Shown: piece after piece, positions 26,433 through 34,062 of the stretch
Position numbering within the stretch: the first letter of the stretch is position 1
How the letters are laid out: every line of letters starts with the position of its first letter
Assembly: GCA_963169665.1 (NCBI GenBank)
Contig: CAUJET010000222.1
Span: 1-46,798, forward strand
Source: Actinomycetota bacterium
Lineage (GTDB): Bacteria; Actinomycetota; Acidimicrobiia; Acidimicrobiales; Ilumatobacteraceae
DNA: 46,798 nucleotides
Direction: 5' to 3'
Notes under the pieces: model-generated
The model's database searches: none
What the model saw: the letters and a program-made list of their open reading frames with translations, nothing else
Told to the model about the DNA's origin: nothing
Made by a program: the position numbers and the translations under genes

Positions 26433-27505
26433 GACAGGACCTCCTGGAGGGCGGTGAGGAAGGCGGCGTTCTCCTCGGGCGTGCCGATGGTGACGCGGAG
26501 GCAGTCGTCGAGCCGGGGCCAGCTGCTGCAGTCGCGGATGAGGACGCTGCGGTCGAGCAGCCCCTGCCACACCTGACGGCCCGACATGGTGCGGGGCCGG
26601 AACAACACGAAGTTCGCACCGCTCGGGAAGTGATCGACGGGCAGGGCATCGAACGCTCGCTGGATGCGCTCGCGCTCGGCGACGATCTGCTCGACCCGCT
26701 CGTTCATCTCACCGACGAACCGGAGCGCGAGGCGACCGGCGATCTGCTTCGCCGAGTCGAGGTGGTACGGCAGCACCACCTTGTCGAGTTCGGCGACGAG
26801 CCAGCGCGGGCCGACGAGATAGCCGAGGCGCGTGCCGGCCATCGACCAGGTCTTGGAGAACGTGCGGGTGACGACGAGCGGCACCTCCTCGTCGAGCAGC
26901 TCGAGCGCGCTCCAGTCGGCGAACTGGCCGTAGGCCTCGTCGACCACGAGCAGGCCCGGCTCGGGCAGCATCGCCACGGCTGCCAACACGGCACGCACGT
27001 TGGCGGCCGGCTCGACCAGACCGGTCGGGTTGTTCGGCGAGCACAGGAACGTGACGGTGGGCCGGTCGCGAGCGATCGCCGCCAGCGCCGCCTCGAGATC
27101 GAGGGTGAAGTCGGCAGCGCGGTCGGTCTCGGAGACCGTGGCGCCGGTGAGCCGGGCGATGTGTGCGTGCAGCTGGTACGTGGGCTCGAAGGTGGCGACG
27201 GTGCGGCCCGGGCCGGCGAAGGCGAGCAGCACCGTCTGCAGCACCTCGTTCGAGCCGTTCGCCACGAAGACCTGCTCGGGGGTGACGCCGTGCAGCGCCG
27301 CGATCTCGGCGCGCAACGCTGTGGCGGCGCGATCGGGATACCGGTGCCACGCCACTCGGGACAGCTCTGCGGCGAACGCGTCACGCCACGCGGCCGGCGG
27401 TTCGCCGGGCGCCTCGTTGGTGTTGAGCCGGACGCGGACGTCGACCTGCGGCGAGTGGTACCCCTCGAGGGCGCGGAGGTCGTCACGTACAGGCACTCGG
27501 GTCAC
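26429..27505 (-). CDS. hisC: histidinol-phosphate aminotransferase
   Basis: A fold-type I PLP enzyme that aminates imidazole acetol phosphate. Visible parts are VRLNTNEAPGEPP, VANGSNEVLQTVL, LCSPNNPTGLVEP, VVDEAYGQF and the PLP lysine in TRTFSKTWSMAGTRLGYLVG, with a terminal RVTIGTPEENAAFL. It is the first gene of the his run. GTG 27505 is favoured; TTG 27514 adds three residues. The 73 bases up to the divergent small gene should contain the operon promoter, but I cannot pick convincing boxes. Confidence 0.96.
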   Translation of the reverse strand: MTRVPVRDDLRALEGYHSPQVDVRVRLNTNEAPGEPPAAWRDAFAAELSRVAWHRYPDRAATALRAEIAALHGVTPEQVFVANGSNEVLQTVLLAFAGPGRTVATFEPTYQLHAHIARLTGATVSETDRAADFTLDLEAALAAIARDRPTVTFLCSPNNPTGLVEPAANVRAVLAAVAMLPEPGLLVVDEAYGQFADWSALELLDEEVPLVVTRTFSKTWSMAGTRLGYLVGPRWLVAELDKVVLPYHLDSAKQIAGRLALRFVGEMNERVEQIVAERERIQRAFDALPVDHFPSGANFVLFRPRTMSGRQVWQGLLDRSVLIRDCSSWPRLDDCLRVTIGTPEENAAFLTALQEVLS

Positions 27506-27578
27506 GGGAGCCAACGCTACCGATCAGGGGTCGTCACACCCGGTGCCTTTGCGCGCACCGTCGTGCCAGACTCGACGC

Positions 27579-27782
27579 ATGAGCGCATCCACCGGGAGCA
27601 CCGCCGCCGAACTGTCGGTCGCCGCCGATCACGTCGACCGCTACCGCGAGCGCGTGGCCGGGCTCGTCACGCCGTTGCTCGGCGGCAACCACGACGATGC
27701 GGTCTCCGCGATGTACGAGGCCGAGCGAGCACTGCGCAGCGCGAGCCGGGCGCTCGAGCGGGCCGTCCGTGCCCTCAAGTGA
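27579..27782 (+). CDS. small hypothetical helical protein
   Basis: 67 residues, MSASTGSTAAELSVAADHVD onward, rich in Ala, Arg and Glu. The C-terminal half (VSAMYEAERALRSASRALERAVRALK) is a clear amphipathic helix, possibly a coiled coil. No family is recognised. Codon use is like that of its neighbours. It is divergent from hisC and followed within 13 bases by a 12-bp stem-loop at 27795-27840, which supports a real transcription unit. Confidence 0.6.
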   Translation: MSASTGSTAAELSVAADHVDRYRERVAGLVTPLLGGNHDDAVSAMYEAERALRSASRALERAVRALK

Positions 27783-27794
27783 TCGGCTGACGCC

Positions 27795-27840
27795 CCCGTT
27801 CGACCGGGGCAGGCACCACCACCCCGAGCGGTCGAACGGG
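27795..27840 (+). terminator. stem-loop after the small hypothetical gene
   Basis: CCCGTTCGACCG (27795-27806) pairs perfectly with CGGTCGAACGGG (27829-27840). An extra GGGG/CCCC pairing is possible inside the loop. No T run follows on either strand. It is probably the 3' end of the 27579-27782 transcript. Confidence 0.5.
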
Positions 27841-27884
27841 CCCGGATGGCGTTCGCGCGAGGCGCGCGTTTCGCGCACAGGGTG

Positions 27885-27982
27885 AAAACGAAGCGACGGC
27901 CCCCGAAGGGGCCGTCGCTGTGCGAAGTCAGACGGCGGATTCCGACTTCGCCCACAATCCAGGTGGCGGGAACCTGGTTGGT
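27885..27982 (-). ncRNA. candidate structured small RNA, about 98 nt
   Basis: On the minus strand a promoter-like pair (27989-28017) precedes about 98 nt of strongly folded sequence. Stem 1 pairs 27972-27977 with 27959-27964, loop TCCCGCC. Stem 2 pairs 27944-27951 (GCGAAGTC) with 27922-27929 (GACTTCGC), extendable by UGU/ACA past a GG bulge. Stem 3 is a 12-bp stem (27908-27919 with 27892-27903) capped by TTCG and followed by TCGTTTTC, a textbook terminator. No frame of gene size fits; a 20-codon ATG frame starts at the -10 box, upstream of the likely start site. The loops lack the C runs of the actinobacterial 6C RNA, and I see no 6S, tmRNA, SRP or RNase P signature. The flank 28018-28106, up to the nth stop, holds nothing else I recognise. 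Confidence 0.6.
27892..27919 (-). terminator. intrinsic terminator of the candidate small RNA
   Basis: A perfect 12-bp GC-rich stem with a TTCG tetraloop (minus-strand sense) is followed by TCGTTTT. The T run exists only on the minus strand, which fixes the direction. Confidence 0.75.
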
Positions 27983-27988
27983 GAAGGC

Positions 27989-28017
27989 ATTGTACGACGG
28001 GAACGATGAGAACGCAA
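27989..28017 (-). promoter_or_regulatory. sigma-A-like promoter of the candidate small RNA
   Basis: Minus strand: TTGCGT at 28012-28017, a 17-base spacer, then TACAAT at 27989-27994. The -10 matches five of six consensus bases, which is rare in such GC-rich sequence. Transcription would start near 27982. It lies downstream of the nth stop, so it is independent of that gene. Confidence 0.6.
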
Positions 28018-28106
28018 GCCGCGGCCGGACCAGCACGGAGCGTACCGAGCGACCACCCTCGGTGACCGCGATCGTCAAGGCTTCGTCAAGCCGAGAGCGG
28101 CTCGAC

Positions 28107-28784
28107 TCAAGCTTTCGTCGTGTTCGCAGCACCGCGTCGCCGCGGCAGCGACGACGACGGGCACACGTCTTCCAGCACACAGTCGGCGCAGCGCGGCTTC
28201 TTCGCGTCGCACACCCGGCGGCCGTGGAGGATGGTGCGCAGACTGAACGGGCCCCACGCTGCCGGCGGGAGGAACGATTCGAGTTCGTGCTCGACCTTCA
28301 CCGGATCGTCCTGTTGGGTGAGGCCGAGCCGTCGGCTCAACCGTCCGACATGAGTGTCGACCGGTAGACCGGGCAGGTCGAACACGACGGTGCGCAACAC
28401 GTTGCCGGTCTTGCGCCCCACACCCGGCAGGGTGACCAGATCGTCGAGCTCGGTGGGCACCTCGCCGTCGTAGCGCTCGAGCAACGCCTGGGCCATCCCG
28501 ATCAAGTTCTTGGCCTTGGTCTGGAAGAAGCCCGTCGACCGGACGATCTCCTCCAGCTCCGACGGATCCGCGCCGGCCAACGTCTGCGGATCGGGATACC
28601 GGGCGAACAGCGCCGGCGTGACCATGTTGACCCGGGCGTCGGTGCACTGCGCCGACAGGATCGTCGCCGCCAGCAGCTCGAACGCGTTGGTGTGGTCGAG
28701 CTCGCACACTGCCTCGGGATACTCGACGGCGAGGCGCTCGGCGACCACTCGCGCCCGACCCTTGGGTGTTCTCGGCTGTGCCAC
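28107..28784 (-). CDS. nth: endonuclease III
   Basis: A base-excision repair glycosylase/AP lyase acting on oxidised pyrimidines. The 225-residue protein has AATILSAQCTDARVN, the helix-hairpin-helix LPGVGRKTGNVL with catalytic Lys, the catalytic Asp in VDTHVGRLSRRLGL and the 4Fe-4S ligands C-x6-C-x2-C-x5-C in CDAKKPRCADCVLEDVC. ATG at 28784 is the standard start. It is divergent from mshD with a 59-base shared region. Confidence 0.98.
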   Translation of the reverse strand: MAQPRTPKGRARVVAERLAVEYPEAVCELDHTNAFELLAATILSAQCTDARVNMVTPALFARYPDPQTLAGADPSELEEIVRSTGFFQTKAKNLIGMAQALLERYDGEVPTELDDLVTLPGVGRKTGNVLRTVVFDLPGLPVDTHVGRLSRRLGLTQQDDPVKVEHELESFLPPAAWGPFSLRTILHGRRVCDAKKPRCADCVLEDVCPSSSLPRRRGAANTTKA

Positions 28785-28843
28785 GCCGTGAGGCTACGGG
28801 CCGACGGGCTCCTGCCCGACCATGGGCGGGTAGCCTCGACCGA

Positions 28844-29812
28844 ATGCTGCGGTTCGACGTGCACCACGTGCTCGACCCAGCCGAACGCGCCGCGGTGACC
28901 GACCTCGTGGCCCGCGAGCAGCAGCGCACCGGGCACCGTCCGGTGTCCGATCAGGCCTGGCTCGAGCTGGTCCACGGCGGCCCCACCTGGCACGCCGCGA
29001 TCACCTGCCGCAGCGACGGTTCCTCGGCACCGTCGGACCAATTGTTCGCCATCTGCCTCGTCGGCCACGGTGCAACCTGGACGCTCGAAGTGGTGGTCGA
29101 CCGCGACCGGCCGGCCCGCCACGCCCTCGTGCACGGCATTCTCGCCGCCGCACGCGACGAGATCGCCCGCGCCGGCGGCGGCGACGTGCGCTGGTGGCTG
29201 TTCGACGCCGGCGACGACGCCGATGCGCTGGCTGCCTCGGCCGGTCTCGCACCGGGGCGTGCCCTGTTGCAGATGCTGGTCGAGCTCCCACTCGCCGGAT
29301 CGTCCGACGGCAGACCGCCGGTCACGACGCGGCCGTTCGAGGTCGGCCGCGACGAGCGGGCGTGGCTCGAAGTGAACAACGCCGCCTTTGCCTGGCATCC
29401 CGAGCAGGGCATCTGGGACCTGGCGACCATCGAGCTCCGTGAACGCGAGGACTGGTTCGACCCGGGGGGCTTCCTGCTCCACGAACGTGACGGACGGTTG
29501 GCGGCGTTCTGCTGGACCAAGATCCACCGCGACGTCGATCCGGTGCAGGGAGAGATCTACGTCATCGCCGTGCACCCGGACTTCCACGGCTCGGGACTCG
29601 GTCGTGCCCTCACCGTCGCCGGACTCGACCACATCGTCTCCCGCGGCGTCACGACCGGGATGCTGTTCGTCGACCTCGACAACACCTCGGCCGTGCGGCT
29701 CTACGAGTCGCTCGGCTTCCGCATCCACCGCGTCGACCGCGCCTACACCGGCCATGTCCCAGCGGCCGTCGCCCCAGACCCGATCGCCCCCACCGACCAG
29801 GAGCACCCATGA
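28844..29812 (+). CDS. mshD: mycothiol synthase
   Basis: MshD acetylates Cys-GlcN-inositol, the last step of mycothiol synthesis, and is diagnostic for actinobacteria. The 322-residue protein has two GNAT domains. The C-terminal one holds NNAAFAWHPEQGIWDLATIELREREDWFDPGGFLL, YVIAVHPDFHGSGLGRALT (acetyl-CoA loop) and DNTSAVRLYESLGF. I chose ATG 28844, which gives MLRFDVHHVLDPAERAAV; the open frame begins earlier inside the nth promoter region. It overlaps the next gene by four bases. Confidence 0.93.
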   Translation: MLRFDVHHVLDPAERAAVTDLVAREQQRTGHRPVSDQAWLELVHGGPTWHAAITCRSDGSSAPSDQLFAICLVGHGATWTLEVVVDRDRPARHALVHGILAAARDEIARAGGGDVRWWLFDAGDDADALAASAGLAPGRALLQMLVELPLAGSSDGRPPVTTRPFEVGRDERAWLEVNNAAFAWHPEQGIWDLATIELREREDWFDPGGFLLHERDGRLAAFCWTKIHRDVDPVQGEIYVIAVHPDFHGSGLGRALTVAGLDHIVSRGVTTGMLFVDLDNTSAVRLYESLGFRIHRVDRAYTGHVPAAVAPDPIAPTDQEHP

Positions 29813-31665
29813 CCGATCTCACCGACGCCCCCGGTGCCGCCGACGACGTCGAGGGACTCCCCCGCTGGAGCGCCGCCGACGTCCATGACTCGTTCACGGC
29901 GCGCTCGTTCACCGATGCGATGGAGCGGATGGCGAGCGACGTCGACCGCCTCGTCGCCCTGTCCGACGAGCACGGTGTCCGCGCTGTCGAGCCCCGCTCG
30001 CCCACGGCGGCCGACGCCGACGCCACGGCCGCCGTCATCGAGGCCTACAACGCCGCGGCCCGCCAGGTCGGCGAACTGCGCGCCTACACCTACGCCACGG
30101 TCGCCACCGACACCCGCCACGAGCAGGCCCAGTCGCTGCTGTCCGAGATCGAGACCCGCGACGCCAAGGTCACCCCGTTGCTCGCTCGCCTGGCCGACTG
30201 GGTCGCGTCGCTGGGCGCCGACGAACTCGCGACGATGCACCCCACCATCGCCGATCACGTCGGACCGCTTCGGCGGCTCGCCGTGCGCGCCGAGCGGCAG
30301 ATGAGCGAGTCCGAGGAGCACCTCTACGCCGAACTCGCCACCACCGGGTCGTCGGCGTGGTCGCGCCTGCAGCGCGAGATCACCTCGCAGCTCACCGCAG
30401 AGGTGGCACTCCCGGACGGCCCGGCCACGATGCCGATCAACGCGGTGCGGGGACTGGCATCGCACGGCGACCCCGCCGTTCGACAGGCCGCGTACGAGGC
30501 TGAACTCGCCGCCTGGCCCACCGTCGCCCCGGTGTGTGCTGCGGCGATGAACGCCATCAAGGGCGAGGCCAACACCGTGAACCGACGTCGTGGCTGGCCG
30601 TCCCCGCTCGACGCATCGCTGTACGCGAACAGCGTGTCGCGCCCCACCTACGACGCGATGAACGCGGCGATCACCGCATCGCTGCCGACGATCCGGGGCT
30701 GGATGCGCACCAAGGCACGCCTCCACGGCCATGACGGTCCGCTCCCCTGGCGCGACCTGTTCGCCCCACTGCCCGTCGCCCCCGGCGGCATCTCGTGGCA
30801 GGAGGGGCTCCGCCTCGTGCGCGACGCCTTCGCCGACTACAGCGGCCCGCTCGCGTCGCTCGTCGACCGTGCGGTCGCCGAACGCTGGATCGACGCAGCA
30901 CCTCGCGATGGCAAGGTGGGCGGGGCGTTCTGCATGTCGTTCGTCGACGACCGCTCGCTGGTGCTGCTCAACTGGAGCGGCTCGGTCGACTCGGCCCAGA
31001 TCACCGCGCACGAGCTCGGCCACGCCTATCACAACACCCAGCTCACGCATCGCACACCGCTGCAGCGACGACTCCCGATGGCGCTGGCGGAGACGGCGAG
31101 CATCTTCTGCGAGACCCTCGTCGTCGAGGCCGGGCTGCAGCACCTGCAGGGTGCCGACCGGCTCGCGCTGCTCGACGTCGACCTGCAGACGTCGGCCCAG
31201 GTGGTCGTCGACATCCGTTCACGGGTGCTGTTCGAGACCGAACTGTTCGCCCGTCGGCAGCGCCGCACCCTCGGCGCCGGCGAGCTGCACGAGATGATGC
31301 GCGAGGCACAGGCCGACGCCTACGGCGACGGGCTCGACCAGTCGACCGCCCACCCGTACATGTGGATCCTGAAGCCGCACTACTACAGCTCGCACTTCTA
31401 CAACTGGCCCTACACCTACGGGCTGCTGTTCGGGCTCGGGCTGTACGCCCGCTACCAGGACGACCCCGAACGATTCCAGGCCGGCTACGACGACCTGCTC
31501 TCGAGGGCGGGCATGGACTCGGCCGAGGAGCTCGGTACGGCGTTCGGCCTCGACGTCACCGACGAGGGTTTCTGGGCCGCGAGCCTCGCAGTCATCGGCG
31601 AGCGAATCGCCCAGTACGAGACGTTGGCCACCGACCTCGGGCTGCTGCAGGACACGACGCCGTGA
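29809..31665 (+). CDS. pepF: M3 family oligoendopeptidase (PepF-like)
   Basis: A 618-residue cytoplasmic zinc peptidase that degrades short peptides. The zinc motif ITAHELGHAYHNTQL is near residue 400, followed by the third ligand region ALAETASIFCETLVVEAGL. The C-terminal substrate-binding HPYMWILKPHYYSSHFYNWPYTYGLLFGLGLY is typical of the PepF/M3B group. ATG at 29809 overlaps the mshD stop (ATGA), and its stop overlaps rlmN (GTGA), so the three genes form a coupled unit. Confidence 0.95.
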   Translation: MTDLTDAPGAADDVEGLPRWSAADVHDSFTARSFTDAMERMASDVDRLVALSDEHGVRAVEPRSPTAADADATAAVIEAYNAAARQVGELRAYTYATVATDTRHEQAQSLLSEIETRDAKVTPLLARLADWVASLGADELATMHPTIADHVGPLRRLAVRAERQMSESEEHLYAELATTGSSAWSRLQREITSQLTAEVALPDGPATMPINAVRGLASHGDPAVRQAAYEAELAAWPTVAPVCAAAMNAIKGEANTVNRRRGWPSPLDASLYANSVSRPTYDAMNAAITASLPTIRGWMRTKARLHGHDGPLPWRDLFAPLPVAPGGISWQEGLRLVRDAFADYSGPLASLVDRAVAERWIDAAPRDGKVGGAFCMSFVDDRSLVLLNWSGSVDSAQITAHELGHAYHNTQLTHRTPLQRRLPMALAETASIFCETLVVEAGLQHLQGADRLALLDVDLQTSAQVVVDIRSRVLFETELFARRQRRTLGAGELHEMMREAQADAYGDGLDQSTAHPYMWILKPHYYSSHFYNWPYTYGLLFGLGLYARYQDDPERFQAGYDDLLSRAGMDSAEELGTAFGLDVTDEGFWAASLAVIGERIAQYETLATDLGLLQDTTP

Positions 31666-32723
31666 GCACCCGCTACGACGTCGACCGCTCCCAGCTGGCC
31701 GAGCAGCTCACCGGCGAACCGCGGTATCGGCTCGACCAGGTGTGGCAGGGCCTGTACACCCAGCTCGCCACCCCCGAGGAGCTGACGTCGTTGCCGAAGG
31801 CACTCCGCGCCCGCCTCGATGCGGAGCTGCCGCTCGCGCTGCACCAGGAGATCCGGCGCATGAGCGACGGCGGCGACACCGTGAAGTACCTGTGGCAGCT
31901 CGACGACGGCAACCGCATCGAGACCGTGCTCATGCTCTACCCCGACCGGGTCACCGTCTGCGTCAGCAGCCAGGCCGGGTGCGCGATGGACTGCGGCTTC
32001 TGCGCCACCGGGCAGGCCGGCTTCAAGCGCCATCTCACCACCGGCGAGATCGTCGAGCAGGTGGCCCGCGCTGCCCGCGAGGCGAAGGACATGGGCCGGC
32101 GCCTCGCCAACGTCGTGTTCATGGGCATGGGCGAACCGCTCGCCAACGAGGGTGCCGTGTGGGGCGCGATCGAGCGCATCCACGGCGACATCGGGCTGTC
32201 GGCCCGGCACCTCACGGTGAGCACGATCGGCATCGTGCCCGGCATCCGCAGCCTGGCGGCGCGCCCGCTGCCGGTGAACCTCGCGGTGTCGCTGCACGCC
32301 GCGAACGACGAGCTGCGCAACACCCTCGTGCCGATGAACAAGCGCTACCCGCTCGAGCAGTTGATGAACGCCTGCGCCGACTACCTGGCGGTGAAGGGCC
32401 GACGGATCAGCTTCGAATGGGCACTCATCGAAGGCGTGAACGACCGCGACAGCGATGCGTTCGAACTCGCCGCGCTGTGCAAGCGGTTCCGGCTCGCAGC
32501 CCACGTGAACCTCATCCCCCTCAACCCCACGCCGGGCTGGCCGACGATCGGCAGCAGCCCCAAGCGCGTGCAGCAGTTCCGCGACCTGCTCGAGTCACGC
32601 GGCGTGAACGCCACCGTGCGCCGCAACCGGGGCACCGACATCGATGCCGCATGCGGTCAGCTCGCCGCCGGACAGCCGGTGGAGATCAGGACCCCGCGAG
32701 GTACTTCGGGTTCGCCACGCTGA
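31662..32723 (+). CDS. rlmN: dual-specificity RNA methyltransferase RlmN
   Basis: A radical-SAM enzyme that methylates C2 of adenosine 2503 in 23S rRNA and A37 of some tRNAs. The cluster motif CAMDCGFCATG begins near residue 107. FMGMGEPLAN, STIGIVPGI, LAVSLHAANDELRNTLVPMN and the C-terminal NRGTDIDAACGQLA, whose cysteine is the methyl carrier, are present. Start is GTG at 31662. Its last 38 bases overlap the DUF6285 gene on the other strand, tail to tail. Confidence 0.97.
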   Translation: MSTRYDVDRSQLAEQLTGEPRYRLDQVWQGLYTQLATPEELTSLPKALRARLDAELPLALHQEIRRMSDGGDTVKYLWQLDDGNRIETVLMLYPDRVTVCVSSQAGCAMDCGFCATGQAGFKRHLTTGEIVEQVARAAREAKDMGRRLANVVFMGMGEPLANEGAVWGAIERIHGDIGLSARHLTVSTIGIVPGIRSLAARPLPVNLAVSLHAANDELRNTLVPMNKRYPLEQLMNACADYLAVKGRRISFEWALIEGVNDRDSDAFELAALCKRFRLAAHVNLIPLNPTPGWPTIGSSPKRVQQFRDLLESRGVNATVRRNRGTDIDAACGQLAAGQPVEIRTPRGTSGSPR

Positions 32724-33030
32724 GCTTGTCGCGCACGCTGGCCCACACCAGCTCGCGCACCTCGTCCGCACGCTCGTCGAGTTCGCCGCTGCGGATGCGC
32801 GCCGCCAGCTCGGCCTCGTCGGCGCAGCCGAGCTGATCGAGCCTCGCCTGATGCGTCGCCGCCTGGACGGCGCCGGCGTCGAGCTCGCGCTCCACCATCG
32901 CGAGCACGTTGATCGCCACGCGAGCGTGGAACTGCAGCCGTCCGGTGGTGCCGGTGAGCACGTCGCGCTCGAGCCATTCACGCACCGATTCGACGAGCTC
33001 TCGGCTCGTCGGCATGTCGTGCGGGATCAC
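32686..33030 (-). CDS. DUF6285 domain protein
   Basis: 114 residues, helical: MPTSRELVESVREWLERDVL, then FHARVAINVLAMVERELDAG and a tail ending SVANPKYLAGS. This matches the DUF6285 pattern. GTG at 33030 overlaps the stop of the phosphotransferase gene by four bases; ATG 33015 is the alternative. As far as I know this domain commonly travels with kinase-like proteins of the acyl-CoA dehydrogenase (ACAD10/11) type, as here. No dehydrogenase is adjacent. Confidence 0.82.
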   Translation of the reverse strand: MIPHDMPTSRELVESVREWLERDVLTGTTGRLQFHARVAINVLAMVERELDAGAVQAATHQARLDQLGCADEAELAARIRSGELDERADEVRELVWASVRDKLSVANPKYLAGS

Positions 33031-33992
33031 CAGCGTCCCTCCAGGGCCAGGAACAGGTCGTGTTCGTTCTCGCACACCCGTCGCCCGATCGCAGCGAGCT
33101 CGTGGCTGCGGGAGAAGCCCGACATGTGCGCGTTGCACTGGAGGATGCACATGATCCCCCACTTCAACGTCCCGAGCACCTCCCACCACCGCGCCTCGTC
33201 GGGGTCGACCGTGGCGCCGCCCGCGGCCTCGTAGGCGTCGAACAACTGCTGATAGTCGCCGACGCCGGCGACCGGTTTCGGCGAACCGAACCGCCAGGCC
33301 TTCACACACAACCAGCCGAGGTCCTCCATCGGGTCACCGAGGTGCGCCAGCTCCCAGTCGAGTACGGCCCGCAGACCATCGGGGCCGACGATCACGTTGC
33401 CGAGCCGGAAGTCACCGTGCACGATCGCCTGGCGGGGCGACACCGGCCGGTGCTGTTCGAGCCAGCGGAACGCGAGCTCGAACGTCGGATGCGGCTGTCC
33501 GAGCGTGTCCATCACCGTGCGGTAGTACTCGATCTGGTCCTGCTCGACGAGACCCGGTGCGGTGTCGACGGGAATCGCGTGCAGCTGGGCGAGCGCGGCG
33601 CCGAGCTGGGCGGGCAGCATCGTGCGGGCCTCTGCATACTCGTCGTCGCGGAGGATCTTGCGGGCGATGGTCTCGCCCTCCACCGCGGTCATCACCATGA
33701 ACGACGCGCCGAGCGGCGAGTCGTCACCGGTTCCGGAGGCGATCACCTGGGCGACCGGCATACCGGCGGCGCCGGCGGCCCGCAGCACCGACGCCTCGAC
33801 ACCCATGTCGCGTCCGTCGCCGCTGCGTTGACGCTGCAGGATCAGCGGGCGTCCGTCGGCGACGAAGCGCCACGTCTCACGCGACGCACCGCCCGAGAGG
33901 CGGACGACATCGGTGACCGAGGCGGCACCCACCACACCGGCGAGTTGTCCCGCGAGTTGGCCGGCGAGTCGATCGACTGGAGGGGCACTCAT
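33027..33992 (-). CDS. phosphotransferase family protein (ACAD10/11-kinase-like)
   Basis: The 321-residue kinase-fold protein has the catalytic loop IVHGDFRLGNVIVG and metal-binding LDWELAHLGDPMEDLGWL. Its N-lobe has LSGGASRETWRFV and LILQRQRSG. In animals the related domain phosphorylates 4-hydroxy acids before oxidation of their CoA esters, so a role in hydroxy- or fatty-acid breakdown is more likely than antibiotic resistance. Start is ATG at 33992. It is coupled to the DUF6285 gene by a 4-base overlap. Confidence 0.88.
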   Translation of the reverse strand: MSAPPVDRLAGQLAGQLAGVVGAASVTDVVRLSGGASRETWRFVADGRPLILQRQRSGDGRDMGVEASVLRAAGAAGMPVAQVIASGTGDDSPLGASFMVMTAVEGETIARKILRDDEYAEARTMLPAQLGAALAQLHAIPVDTAPGLVEQDQIEYYRTVMDTLGQPHPTFELAFRWLEQHRPVSPRQAIVHGDFRLGNVIVGPDGLRAVLDWELAHLGDPMEDLGWLCVKAWRFGSPKPVAGVGDYQQLFDAYEAAGGATVDPDEARWWEVLGTLKWGIMCILQCNAHMSGFSRSHELAAIGRRVCENEHDLFLALEGRW

Positions 33993-34062
33993 GGTCGTCG
34001 AGCCTTGCCGACGCGTGTGCGCCGTCCCGAATCGGGCCCTCCCGGGCAGACGGGTCAGCGGT

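Noticed and set aside
27885..27982. 6C RNA, 6S RNA, tmRNA or RNase P RNA as identity of the small RNA
   Set aside because: The loops lack six-cytosine runs, and none of the conserved sequences I know for the other classes is visible. A covariance search would settle it.
27932..27994. 20-codon frame inside the small RNA (ATG at 27990)
   Set aside because: Its ATG overlaps the -10 box, upstream of the likely start of transcription, and it has no ribosome binding site.
33027..33992. Aminoglycoside resistance gene
   Set aside because: The kinase fold is shared, but pairing with DUF6285 and the ACAD10/11-like motifs point to metabolism rather than resistance.
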